Position numbers and translations under genes: made by a program. Of a stretch of DNA of 64,000 bases, positions 22,915 through 34,160 are shown piece by piece. How positions within the stretch are numbered: position 1 is the stretch's first letter; each line of letters starts with the position of its first letter. Source of the stretch: Gnetum montanum (lineage: Eukaryota; Streptophyta; Gnetopsida; Gnetales; Gnetaceae); NCBI GenBank assembly GCA_015680685.1, contig MNCI01025574.1, forward strand, positions 376,679 to 440,678, given 5' to 3'. A model generated the notes under the pieces. That model was given only the letters and a program-made list of their open reading frames with translations. It made no database searches and had not been told where the DNA came from.

Positions 22915-22919
22915 GGAGC
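22915..22919. repeat. Target site duplication of element A, right
   Basis: GGAGC, identical to 11138-11142. Confidence 0.9.
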
Positions 22920-23550
22920 TTTTAGAAATTCTAAGGCTATAAGACAAAGTGAAAATCTTGGGAATTGTGTAAGTAGTGTTCATCTAAAGATTCATCATTA
23001 GCTACTCTAAGTGAATTTTTCTTTGCTCTTCAATGTATCATCATTTGCTTGTTTTGATTATATTGAGCTTCAAGTAGAAGGATTTGTAAAACAAGTTACA
23101 CTCTTTCCTTATTTCTTTTTCTTTCTTTCTTGGAGCCTTGTGGTGTTGATGTGCTTCTTATGAGAAGACATCTTTGTTTAGCTTGTCGGGACCTTGCATG
23201 GTTGAGTGGTTTTGCAGTGACAAAATCTTCTAGTGTAGAGCTTACTTTTGTACAAGTTGTGAGATTCTCTAGACTACAATTTGAGCTTGTTGGGACCTTG
23301 TAAGGTTAAGTGGCTTCGTAATGACAAAATACTCTAGAGCAAAGTTCAAATCTTGTACAAGGTATGATGTCCTTCAAACCACATTTTGAAGAAATAAAGT
23401 CTAGAGGTGTGCATAGACTTTACCCTTTAAGTGTGGACATACCCAAGTTGGGGAACTATGTAAAATTTGTATGTGTTTTGGTGGTTGTAGCATTTTAAAT
23501 TAGGGAACTTATTTAATCCTCCTAAGTTCTCGATCCATACCACATCAACA
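22920..23550 (+). repeat. LTR F2, right part
   Basis: It continues the LTR interrupted at 11142. A TATA-like gctataagac at 22936-22945 now lies just after the element A insertion, so A separates it from its palindrome cluster. The 3' half contains two copies of cttgttgggaccttgtaaggtt-type words (near 23180 and 23287). It ends ...cacatcaaca and matches the reverse complement of F1. Confidence 0.55.
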
Positions 23551-23559
23551 TAAATTAAG

Positions 23560-24123
23560 AATGGATGAAATTCCAAAAGATGAAATATAAATATTAAGAA
23601 AATTTTATTATATAGATGAATCTTTAGAGATTTGTAAAAATTTAGCTAGAAATTATGCTCAAATATTAATAGATTGCTTGAATAAAAGATTTCTAGATGT
23701 CACCTTCTTTAGTTCTTTGAAATTATATAATCCATAAGTTTATTCATCAAATGTTAAAAATAGAGAAAAGATTCCAAAGGGTTGGTTACAGAGAATCTTA
23801 AGGAATTTAAAAGTAGAACTTTTGGAAAATGTGAATATCAACTAATTAGTTTTGATGCATGTTTAAAAGAATTTTATTCCTTTATCAATTGTTTATGGTA
23901 TAACTCTGAATGATTTTCTATAAAAGAAGCATGGAGAATATTTTGTAATTATGGTTTACATTCTAGCTACCCAAATTTATTTAAATTATGGCAACTAGTG
24001 ATGGTACTCCTTATTAGCACATCTTCTTGTGAGAGAGGATTTTCTAAACAAATTTTAATTAAAGGTGTATTAAGATCGCAATTGTCAATTGAGACATTAG
24101 ATGCTTTAATGCAAATTTACTAA
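23560..24123 (+). pseudogene. hAT transposase C-terminal remnant
   Basis: The last 45 codons before the stop at 24121-24123 include STSSCERGFSKQ, LRSQLSIETLDALMQIY. This is the C-terminal dimerisation motif of hAT-family transposases and domesticated relatives (CERGFS, L-R--LS-E-LD-LM-I). Upstream, in the same strand, AQILIDCLNKRFLD, YNP and YPNLFKLW match the preceding part of the family in order, with at least one stop and frameshifts. The catalytic N-terminal regions and terminal inverted repeats were not found. Confidence 0.75.
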
Positions 24124-24655
24124 TGGGTCCTTTAGAATTAGAGATAGATTCACATAAAGTTTATTGGGTTTGGAACAATGTTAAAAAAAGAAGAATTTGT
24201 TAAAATGTAAGTCTTTAAGTAATATTTTTATTTCTAGATTTTTATTTAATTATTTTTGTTTATATTATAAAATGCATTTACTTGTAAAAAATTTGAACTA
24301 AATATACTTTTATTAATTTACAGATTTGGAAGAATACATCATATGAATTGAAGATTAGGAGAATAAATGCATGCTTATCAATAAAGAGATGATAATTTTG
24401 ATTCATACTTGGAATTAGAATATAAATAAACAGACGATAAATTTATTTGTATAGATGATAATTTTGATTTGTATTTTGGAATTAAAAATCTATAAAACAT
24501 ATATTTTAAAAAGACAATGCATTAAGTTTTTTAATTGTTGCATCTTCTAAATTATTTATATAATTCAAAGTCTTAATGTAACTTTGAATTTTTATAATTA
24601 TCTATAAATATTTTTGTTTGAAAGGTAATTTATATATACTACCGTCAAAAGACTT
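24124..24655. other. AT-rich stretch with no recognised feature
   Basis: It may be the 3' flank of the hAT relic; I saw no terminal inverted repeat. Confidence 0.4.
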
Positions 24656-25143
24656 TTGCTTGACCTGACCGTTAATTTCCAACCCAGGCACCAGCACATC
24701 CTTTGATTACTTTATAGCATTTAACATGTCCTCTCCTCATGTGGGTCGTCTTCACCCCCTTGGTGAAGAACATAAAACTCTGTATGGGCCTCTACATCAG
24801 TAGCCTGCATCCGCACCGGGAATGGCAACCGCATCATCATCCACGACATCACAGTGAGCAACTGCAGGCAGGGAGGGTTGGATCCTCAACCTCAACGTAC
24901 GTGGATGAGTGAGCTTGACGGGAACGCCATTGACACCAGCTACCGACGGTAATGTCTTCAACATGTGGGCAACGGTGGAGCGGGTGACACCGTGGTGGAA
25001 GGGGCTCATTGAGGACGATACATCGGAGCCGCCCAAGGTTTCCAGTATAAATGATGTTTTCAACAATAATGCGGCGTGTGGAAGAGTAACAAGAATGCTG
25101 GGTGTAAAGCCCTTCTCTAGGGTTGTGCAAGATCGTTATTTAT
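24656..25143. other. GC-richer patch, possible unidentified gene remnant
   Basis: This is the only stretch outside the retroelements with clearly higher GC and many CpG. Three overlapping frames stay open for 78 to 93 codons: plus 24909-25145, and minus 24797-25066 and 24849-25130. On plus, one frame reads GNGNRIIIHDITVSNC before 24900, and another reads GNVFNMWATVERVTPWWKG then VSSINDVFNN after it, as if one frameshift joined them. I do not recognise the family. It could be a degraded exon of a host gene or a captured gene fragment. High GC alone makes frames stay open, so coding status is uncertain. Confidence 0.35.
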
Positions 25144-26198
25144 AAATATTATTTGCATAAAAATAACATAATAAGAAGGAAAAACAACTTGTAATATGGA
25201 GTGGGAGAGAAACAAGGAAGATAAATAGAAAAGTAACTTAGCAAATTTTTTTATAACATCTTCAAAATATCCATAGAGATGTTTACAAAGATCATAAGTC
25301 AATTACTTCAACACAGCAACCCCTACGCAAGAGAGACCATGCAACTCTCAACTCACTCACCATAACTAATCCAAAACAAATTTAAATAGCTAGATCAATC
25401 CAAGACGGATTGAAATATCTAGATCTAGGGTTACAATAATAGAAACAACCAATAATTAACTCAGACATGTCTTCACTTTTTCTTTTGCAATAAGTTTTAC
25501 ATATTTTAGTTCTTCTTTACTATTTTTAGAAAATTCTAAAACTAAAAAATAGTAAAAATGAAAAGTGAAGTTCAACACAAGTTAACAACAAATTTTTTTT
25601 TACCGGTGCTCCTAATTTATCTCCTTCTTAATACTTCTCTCTTGTTGTAGCCTACTCCAACATTGCCTTTCTCACCAATAAGGATGGTCCTTTCACCCTC
25701 TAAGTCTTGTGCACTTCTTCCCCTCTCCTTCATTCCCCATGGTTTCCTAATTTTACTTTCTTACTATTTTCCCAATTTGTAAGTAAATTCATTTATTTGA
25801 TTTTAAATCATTTTTTGGATTTAATGTTATTTTAAAGTAACATACATGAGTAATTAAGTAAATCATTACAAGCTACGTTATCAATTTCAACTTTCATCCT
25901 CCAAGTTTAATCAAAAAATAAGTATCACATTGTTTAATACATAATGATTAAATTAAATATAAAATTCATGCACATCATTGATTTTTCAATTTATTACATT
26001 TCTTCTCTACCATATTTTTTAATTATGAAATGAAAAACCAAGAAATAGTAAGTGCCTCAACTAGTAAGGTCAAGTCATTGTTTAGACTAGTTATGTTCTA
26101 TAATTCTTCTCAATTATCATGTTCTCAAAACAATGTAGCAAAAATGAGAATACTTAGAGATAAACTACGCAACATATAAATTACAAAAGATTGACAAT
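25144..26198. other. AT-rich stretch with no recognised gene
   Basis: I saw nothing beyond low-complexity A/T runs. Confidence 0.4.
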
Positions 26199-26340
26199 GA
26201 GGTGTTAGCCTAGTGGTACGAGTCTTGGCCTAGTAAACCGAAGTCACAAGTTTGATTCTACTAGGTATCATTGAGTTATAAACTTCTATAAATCTTGGGG
26301 TGTACGTATACTTTATTTATTTTGGGTTCCAATACCCCCT
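26199..26340 (+). repeat. tRNA-derived SINE, copy 1
   Basis: The head is gaggtgttagcctagtggta, with an A-box-like TAGCCTAGTGG and a B-box-like agtttgattct at about 26254. The tail is ctaggtatcattgagttataaac-ttctataaatcttggggtgtac. The same head, spacing and tail occur on the minus strand at 29207-29317. A box/B box spacing resembles a tRNA head, but the fold is not a functional tRNA. The exact 3' end is uncertain. Confidence 0.7.
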
Positions 26341-26394
26341 AGAAAAGGCTTGGAGTAGCCAATATAAAAACTATTAAAGAGGATCTTAGTAAAT

Positions 26395-26560
26395 TATAAG
26401 TAAATAAATATCTAGTTCGTAAAACTTGTAGGTGACCTATTTTGTTAAGACAGGGCTAGGATATGATGAAAAAGTGTAGTTGATAATTCTTAAAACTTGT
26501 AGGTCACCTCATTTTGTTAGGACAAGACTAGAATGATGATGATGAATATATATCTTAGAG
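26395..26560. repeat. Short tandem duplication, offset 71 bp
   Basis: aaaacttgtaggtgacct-attttgttaagacagggctagga at 26421 recurs at 26492 as aaaacttgtaggtcacct-cattttgttaggacaagactaga. Both copies are preceded by an agttgataattct-like word. It may be part of the SINE flank. Confidence 0.65.
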
Positions 26561-26771
26561 GGTACTTGATAATTCTTTAGTGCCTCCATCACACCTCCCC
26601 CAACCCCTACGCCATGCAAGCAAAAATAATAATAAACAAAAGAGTAATGATGGTATTAATAAGTAAAAACTCAATTTAATTATGCACTATACAACTTGAC
26701 AACCATAGACCTAGTTTAATACCTATAGTAATGATAGTTTATATAATGTGTTCTCATGATGTTATTAACAT

Positions 26772-26840
26772 TGTACTTAGGGATGTAGCATAGTAGTTAA
26801 GATACTCACCTCTTAGTGTAGAGGTTAAACGTTCAACTCC
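26772..26840 (+). repeat. Second SINE-like tRNA-derived head
   Basis: gggatgtagcatagtagttaag followed by gaggttaaacgttcaactcc has tRNA-like A- and B-box order and spacing. It is not the same sequence as the SINE at 26199. Only the head is recognisable. Confidence 0.4.
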
Positions 26841-26989
26841 TACATAAGCTTCTAGGTGTGGTAGCATTAGAGTAGCCTTATGATGGGACACTTGCTTAGT
26901 ACATTAGGGGTTATCAGATCACAAAAAGTAAATATATTAAAAAAATCATATTTAAAGTACAAAAGTAGAGAAGTAGAGGAGAAACTTCA

Positions 26990-28995
26990 AAATAACAAAA
27001 AGAAAAGACGCAATGGTTTTGGGAATTCCTTTTTAGGTTTTCATTCTTATAGCCAATCCTAAAAATCCTTTCATCTTGGGTAGGAAAAGGATCAGACTTT
27101 GCCCTCATTCAAAAGTACTCAAATAGGTTTTCACTCCTTACTAAAGGCATCCTATTAATAAAAAAGAAAAATATAGAGACAAATATTTAGAAATTTAGTT
27201 AAAGCATCAACTGCTAAATGATATCACCTTGAATTGACAAAGAAAAAAAATTAGCTGAAGAGTCTTTGTGAAAAACTATATTACATTGAAACTTCCAAAT
27301 GACATAAATAATAAGAGGACAAAAGCAACACCAACTATGAAGTAGAAATATTTGAAGTTGAGGAGTATCACCAACTAAAACTTCATCTAATCCTAGTTGA
27401 AAACTATGTGAATATATAGTGCACTAAATCCAAGAGCTGTGAGTAAGGGGACAAGTAAAAAGATAATGAGTGAATGTATTTTCCATGTTGCAAATAGGAA
27501 ATCTTGGGTTATGAATACCCAAATGAAAGCATTGAATACTAATAGGCAAACCTTGATGAATCAAGTACCATAGAAAATGTCTAATTTTTGGAGTCATTGC
27601 ATTTTATATCTTTTGAATTCACTGCTTTCATAATAATACATTATGATTAACCTTCCAAAAATAATTGAATCTTAGCAAAATATTAGTATTAGAACTAATA
27701 AGAGTATATACAATCTTAGGCTAATAACTTAGAGACTTTGATTCTCAAACTAGGTAATCTAGTGATTATGCACATCAAGAGATGAATGGGAGGACATGTC
27801 AAGTTTGTGTAATGTAATACAAAGACATAGATGCTTAATATCCCATGATTCATTATTAATTGGAAGCTTATCAAGCATAGGGGTAGAAACAACAATATTA
27901 TTGAAGTTCAAAAAGTTACTAATAAAACTCCAAGCCTTCCAAATATGCTTTATGATAATAGCACCTGATATAGTATTACCTTTTGAAAAAGAACCCAGCT
28001 AAAAATAGGAGTATATCTCCAATAGCCCCTACTTTCAGGCTTACCAATCTAAATGTGCTTTTGAAAAAGAAGCATCTAAGGCTCTCTACTAGATAAGAAT
28101 TTAATCACCCACTAGGCACATAAAAAGAATATCCTACTTATAAGAGTTTATCAATCTTAATCCACCATCCTCTTTATGAGAAGTGTAAATGTTCCACGTA
28201 ACATGATAAAATCCTTTCCTAGAATGGTTGCTAATTCAAAGAAAATTTCTTACAAATTGATCAATGCGACAATATGAAAAACTACTAGGAACCTAACATG
28301 AAGAATGATACACATTTGTAGTTTGAATGATATTCTTATAAACAATAAACTTACTAGCCATTAAAAACTTTTTCTCCAATTACTTAATATGTTTTTGTTC
28401 AATTTTCTTCATTGTGATATCCCATATTTTTTTAAAGATTCACCAAAGGAAAAGAAATTTCTAATAATTTGAAACCAGTTGACTATTCTAAGAATTAGTA
28501 AGATTTAGAAAACACCCATTTTTGAACTCCCTTATTGCAAAAGATAGAAGATTTGGACCAGTTAATCTTAGAGCTTAAAAGTCTGTCATAATGATCAACA
28601 TGATAAAATGATCTACAATAGCTTCATCAATTTTGAAGCATTAAAAAGAGTAATTTTTAAAATTAATATTTAATAAAGTAGGAACTATATTTTTAATAAA
28701 GATGCCTTGTAGCAAACTATGTTCTTGGTCTTTTTGTATAACATGAAATAAAAAATCTACACCAAGAATGAGGAGATAATGGACAAGAGGGAAACCTTTC
28801 CTAACTAAGCACTCAAACTTAAAGCTCTTTGTAATTCTGACATTTGTAGATACAAGTGCATTAGCATATAAAAAATGAGTCTCCATAATCTCAATAAATT
28901 TTTCATTAAGAGTATATTTGTAAAGATAAGCGATAATAAACCGATCTTCAATTCTATCATATGCTTTAACATGATCAAGCTTTAAAAAATAAATT
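26990..28995 (-). pseudogene. L1-type LINE relic 1 (RT to zf-RVT and 3' tail)
   Basis: On the minus strand, starting near 28985, the frame reads FIFLKLDHVKAYDRIEDRF, typical of plant L1 reverse transcriptase. An open stretch of 81 codons (28641-28886) follows with FECLVRKGFPLVHYLLIL, the position of the GxxQGxPLSP motif. Then come LSSKINWSKSSIFC, RNFLWISNHSRKGFYHVTW and KEDGGLRLINSYK, all in family order. Near 27480-27600 the zinc-knuckle-like end region reads FLWYLIHQGLPIS then FPICNMENTFTHYLFTCPL. The YADD motif and the endonuclease domain are not recognisable, and stops and shifts are many. Its 3' tail (26990-27150) matches the tail of LINE relic 2. Confidence 0.75.
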
Positions 28996-29206
28996 TCTTA
29001 ATTGGAATCCTCAACCCATTGCATACCCTCCTATGTTGCTACAACGTTATCTAAAATATATCTACAATTGTCTAGTATATCACATCTATGTTGCTATGGG
29101 AAAAGGGTTATGTTACTAGCCTCTATGTTTGTTGCTCAATTGTTAACTCTAATTAAATGTTGCCTACACTTTTGGATGGGTGTTCAAACTTAAAATAATT
29201 GAAATA
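28996..29206. other. Short AT-rich spacer
   Basis: Sequence between LINE relic 1 and SINE copy 2; nothing recognised. Confidence 0.3.
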
Positions 29207-29317
29207 TATGTACACCCCAAAATTTATAGAATTTTATAACTCAATGCTACCTAGTAGAATTGAACCTACAATTTGGGATTAGTAGGCCAAGACCCATACC
29301 ACTAGGCTAACACCTCA
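29207..29317 (-). repeat. tRNA-derived SINE, copy 2
   Basis: On the minus strand it reads gaggtgttagcctagtggta, gtcttggcctact, gttcaattctactaggta, cattgagttataaaattc, tataaattttggggtgtac. It matches copy 1 (26199-) along its whole length. The B box here (gttcaattct) is closer to the consensus GGTTCGANNCC. Confidence 0.75.
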
Positions 29318-30059
29318 ATATTGCTTTCACTTTTGATATGAAAGAAGACACAAATAAAGCTCAAGTAATAATGAGCCATGGTAAGACTTTCAATTTGTAG
29401 ATTTCAAGTATAAAGAAATTACATTTAAAATATTTATCAATTATAATATGTAGGAACCATCATTTGGAGTGATAGTAAGGTGCTTATTTTTTTAGTTCAA
29501 AGATATGGATTCAAGTTTGGGTATAGTCACTCAAAAAGATGTTAGACATTCTCTCATTCAATAATCCTTCCAAGACCCTCCTTCACTAGATAAGCATTGA
29601 GGTTTCAAGAGATGTTCATTTTTATTAAATATAATATGTATACTAAAAATAATTTTTTATGTCTATTAATTTTTCATAACATTTTTTCTATGTTAAAAAA
29701 TTGTTCAAATTTTTTTCTTATGATTTTCTATATTTTATTTTAATTTTCTTTTAGGAATGATCTAAAATCATGGAATTTGAATTTAGGTATAAGATCTCAT
29801 CCTCTAAAGTATACAAGAGCTTTTTCTATCTCTCTTTGCACAATGCATATCAAAATATGTTTTCAATGTACAGTAAAGTAATAGTTAAGAAAAAGTTAAG
29901 AGTGTTGTTTGATTTGTTAGATTCATATAAGGATAAAATAGTCATATGCACTAGGAGGAAAAGTTACTCTTAGGAGGTGGTGGCTTTGGACCCCCAAAAA
30001 TGAATAATAATATTAAAATAATTCATGATATACCATATCATCAAAGAGAAAGTCTAAAG
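29318..30059. other. AT-rich stretch without a supported gene
   Basis: Frames at 29770-29973 and 30000-30200 (+) are antisense to, or next to, the LINE 3' tail and have no motif. A word ggattcaagtttggg near 29510 is B-box-like but isolated. Confidence 0.35.
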
Positions 30060-31030
30060 AGAAAGCTCAATGATTTTGGAGATGCCTTTTCAAGTTTTAT
30101 TTTTAAAATCAATCTTGAAAATCTTCCTCTATGGGGTAAAAAATGGTTCATGCCCTTCCCTAATTTAGAAGTATTCTCAAGGGTTTTCACTTTCTACTAA
30201 AGGATTTCTATTAAAGAGAAGGAAAAACCTCTTTCTAAAAATAAAAAACAACTACAAAAGATCAAAGCTTTCCATTCTTTAGCCTTCAAAACAAAAATAT
30301 TAATACCATGAAAATAAATTAATTGCTTTTACTAAGAGTTTGTTTGCTTATAGCTATAGTTGAAAAGTGACATCTTAAGAATTTAATATTTAAATGTTGA
30401 AGAGAGATCATAGTTATGCTCTTATTGCTAGAAAATAACTACATACCAAAGCTTCTAAATAGAGTAGAGAACAAGCAATTGAAGACATTTTCAAATGCAA
30501 AGAAAGAAAGTAAACAAAGTAGGTTGATCATTAAGAATGCCATCATTGATGCTTGGTTGAAAGTTGTTATTATTTATGGATGTCCATTTCCAAGCATGTT
30601 GAGTAGTAGAACATTAAGAAAAATATGAGAAAATGAGCCTTTACTTCTATAAAGAGGACATTGAGGAGAAACAATTTTCATAAGTTAAAGAAGACTGCTG
30701 ATAGAAAAATATTGATGGATAAGACATCATAAAAAATTATAAAGTTTGGAAAAGGAAGGTAGTGAAGAAAGTTATTAAAAGACCAACTGTAATCTTTCTT
30801 AGGTTTTCTTTGTATAAGTCTATTTCTTAAAAGGGGTGCGTAAAAATTATCTCCATTAATACACTTTGAAATCCATTTTTTTGGGCAAAAGTAAAACTCT
30901 ACTTATAATAATTAATGAGGCTAAGTCCTTCATCTTTCTTGCTATTAGTGAAAATATCCCAAGAAACTCTAGAAAAACCTTTTCCATGTTGCTTAGTGAA
31001 CCAAGGAAAAGTTATTCTTAAGTATCTTAA
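30060..31030 (-). pseudogene. L1-type LINE relic 2 (3' part only)
   Basis: Near 31020 on the minus strand the frame reads FPWFTKQHGKGFSRVSWDIF then KKDEGLSLINYYK, matching the region after the RT palm in plant L1 elements and in LINE relic 1. It continues to a CPLYRSKGSFSHIFLN-like zf-RVT block near 30600-30650. The 3' tail at 30060-30230 matches the tail of relic 1 (ttttcactttctactaaagg). Only the last third of ORF2 is left. Confidence 0.65.
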
Positions 31031-31985
31031 CTAAATAAGTTAAGTTCCATTCATTACCTATGGCTACATTATAGAAACTTTAGTAACACATTCTATGGAC
31101 TTCTGCTATTGTGTGCATGATGCTTATAATTGATAATATTCCTACCTCTTCTAATTGGCAAGTCTCATCTTCATGGAATATGTCTCATTCTTTTGACCTA
31201 TTAGTAGTTAAAAGCCAGAGTGGCTAATTATTCTTCATGAATTTCTTGGAGTCTACAACAATCTAAGCTAGTAGCCTATTACCATTGGTCAAAAATGAAT
31301 CAACTAGCACTACTAGATATGACAAGGTTGATTGTACATATTTTGATAATATGAGCCTGAATATGTTAGAACTAAACTAATTGTTTACCAATTTGAGATA
31401 CTATCTAACTAAATAATTTTAATTTCTTTTTAAATATAGAAATGAAAATATTTTGAAAGGTTTATCTACCTCTCCATATTAACTAAGAGCTAGTAAGATC
31501 TCATGCAAGTATAAGCAATTATAACTTAATTTGTAGTGGGACTACAAAGTATATATTAGTAGGTTTTTCTATTAAAGAACCTTCTTGGGCTTGATACACG
31601 TAGAATTTTTCTTTAATAATTATATGTTTCTACATAGTCTTAAAGACCACCTCTCTAATCCTTCTTATAAATACCTTAAATTTAGACCTTCGTTTTGAAT
31701 ATTTTACTTTTGATGTCACTTTTCCTCTATATGATATCATCAGTTCTCCTAGGTGTTTTTCTAAACTTTTATTAATAGGTGTCCTCCAAGGGCAATAAGA
31801 ATATTTGATCAAAATCAAATACATTCATAAAGAATTGCAAAGCATAATGTATAAAAATGTAGAATGCTAAGAACTCAAAATAAAATAAAAACTTAGAAAA
31901 CATAAAATATAATGTTTTCTAATTATAAAAATATCAATAAAAGATAAATGGAAGAAGAAAAATATGGAAACTGAATTTTTTACTT
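31031..31985. other. AT-rich stretch without a supported gene
   Basis: A minus-strand frame of 64 codons at 31630-31824 is Lys/Arg-rich with no recognisable domain. Nothing else was seen. Confidence 0.35.
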
Positions 31986-32120
31986 ACGTCTATTTTGACC
32001 CTTAAATCTAATGGGTCATGGTTACTTACCATGGATTTTGGTTGCTTATCACAGGTTGTGATAAGATCATGGCCATCTAAAAATATGTCTATGTTTACCA
32101 TGAGTCATGGTGCGGTTGTG
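31986..32120. repeat. Cluster of catgg/ccatg palindromic words
   Basis: gggtcatggttacttaccatgg, cacaggttgtgata, gatcatggcc, taccatgagtcatggt all fall within 135 bp. The same kind of words (catgatca, accatga, catgatttatgg) cluster at 57480-57900. It may be a U3-like cassette of an unrecognised element. Confidence 0.4.
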
Positions 32121-33536
32121 ATCCTACAAGAAATAGAGAATAATACTAAAACAAAATTTTAAGTGTAATATAAGAAAATATAAGGTTTAGTACTTAATAA
32201 TAAAGACTAGAAAAATATTCTACAATCTCCAAACATGACTAGGCAAGCTTGAATTAGAAGGTAAACATCAATTAGGCCTTAAATTCAACATATGTATGCC
32301 AAATACACAAAATCCTCAAAAACATGCATGAACTCATGAAACCATATTTAAATGAATTTAGATGCTTTTAGAAACTTGAGAAAAACATGAGGAAAGACTC
32401 TCACAAGCTTGAAAAGCTTGAAAAAAGTACATGCAAAGAGATTTATATGCTTTTGCATGAAATTAACATGAAATAGACTAAAGTCCATGAACATGAACAT
32501 GAAAATAGCCTGAATATATAAAGGGTGAGTGAATTCATTGAATTAAAACATAAAACCACTTCTAAATTCTTCAATTCATAACTTGTAATATGAGAAAATA
32601 TGTATTTAGCTTCAAAAATTAAGATAACTTGAGATTGAAACATGCATATAATAAGCATATAAGAATGCATAAATTGATTGATGAGTGGAGAGGTACCCCT
32701 ACACTCAACCATGTGAATACAAGTGTAGCACGTGCTATCCGGTTGAACTCCGTAGACTAAATGCCTACACGCCTTATGGAACACTTATGGTTAATTATTC
32801 GTTGTCTTCCCAGACTTACTTGTATTTGTGATCCTACAAGAAATAGAGAATAATACTAAAACAAAATTTTAAGTGTAGTATAATAAAATATAAGGTTTAG
32901 TACTTAAGAATAAAGACTAGAAAAATATTCTACAATCTCCAAACATGACTAGGCAAGCTTAAATTAGAAGGTAAACATCAATTAGGCCTTGAATTCAACA
33001 TATGTATGCCAAATACACAAAATCCTCAAAAACATGCATGAACTCATGAAATCATATTTAAATGAATTTAGATGCTTTTAGAAACATGAGAAAAACATGA
33101 GGAAAGACTCTCACAAGCTTAAAAATCTTGAAAAATGTACATGCAAAGAGATTTATATGCTTTTGCATGAAATTAACATGAAATAGACTAAAGTCCATGA
33201 ACATGAACATGAAAATAGCCTGAATCTACAAAGGGTGAGTGCATCAATTGAATTAGAACATAAAACCACTTCTAAATTCTTCAATTCATAACTACTAATA
33301 TGAGAAAATATGTATTTAGCTTCAAAACTTAAGATAACTTAAAATTGAAACATGCGTATAATAAGCATATAAGAATGCATAAATTGATTGATGAGTGGCG
33401 AGGCACCCCTACACTCAACCAGACAAATACAAGCGTAGCATGCATAATCCGGTCAAACTTCATAGACTAAATGCCTACACACCTTATGGAACACTTAAGG
33501 TTAATTATTCATTATCTTCCAAAAATTGTATTTTTC
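32117..33536. repeat. Tandem duplication, period 710 bp, spanning the left edge of element B
   Basis: The sequence from tgtgatcctacaagaaatag at 32117 recurs at 32827 and can be followed through the 563-bp flank and then the first 140 or so bases of the B LTR. The first unit therefore ends in an orphan LTR head (32679-32815) and the second joins the full LTR at 33389. The units differ by scattered substitutions, so the event is not recent. Confidence 0.85.
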
Positions 33537-34146
33537 ACGATTGTATGGTTAAGTAAGTATGAGGTATATGATTTTTATGTCTTTTCTATTTTATCTCCTA
33601 TGTTGACGAGGTGAAGGATGAAGAGATTAATTAACTAACTTTAACTAACTAACTAAGTCTTAATTAACCTAGCATCAGCATCTGTTCCCACTTACCGTTC
33701 ACACCCTGAACCAATGCAACCTTGGTTACCAAACGCTAGTCGTTGCTGGGATCACCAAGCGTAACGCATGTGCTCGAAGCAGTCGTACTGAGGCACTTAA
33801 CTAGGAGAGAAGGGTTGAGGGAGATTTAATGACTAATAAAGCGATTAAATGATAAATAGTAAATAAAAATAAATAAAATCCTATTTTGCCTATTCCATGC
33901 ACTACAAGGTTTATCCAAGAAGTTATTCTTTATTTCCGTACACAAACATGTGTTCAAGTACAATATTTGCTCGAATAAAGATCCGTTCACTTTGGAGCTC
34001 CTATTGCGGGCACATGGAAAATATTCTATCTCTAGAGGGATCAAATTGCCAGAGTTTCGCTACGATCTAGACCTAGAATTAGAAACAAGGGAGAGTCGCC
34101 TCCTATTTATAGATTTTGTGACAGACAGTGATATCGCGTCCCATGA
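33389..34146 (-). repeat. Element B left LTR (3' LTR)
   Basis: It starts TGATGAGTGG and ends CCCATGA (the canonical CATCA with one change). The TATA box is on the minus strand at 34104-34111. The GCGATATCGC cassette present in the right LTR is reduced here to a single gtgatatcgcg, so part of U3 has been deleted. Confidence 0.9.
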
Positions 34147-34160
34147 GACCCCCATGACCG
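34147..34160 (-). other. Polypurine tract of element B
   Basis: On the minus strand the sequence is ggtcatgggggtc, directly before the 3' LTR and matching the tracts of A and C. Confidence 0.6.

Noticed and set aside
26199-26270. Possible tRNA gene
   Set aside because: A and B boxes are present but the acceptor, D and anticodon stems do not pair, and the tail repeats at 29207. It is a SINE head.
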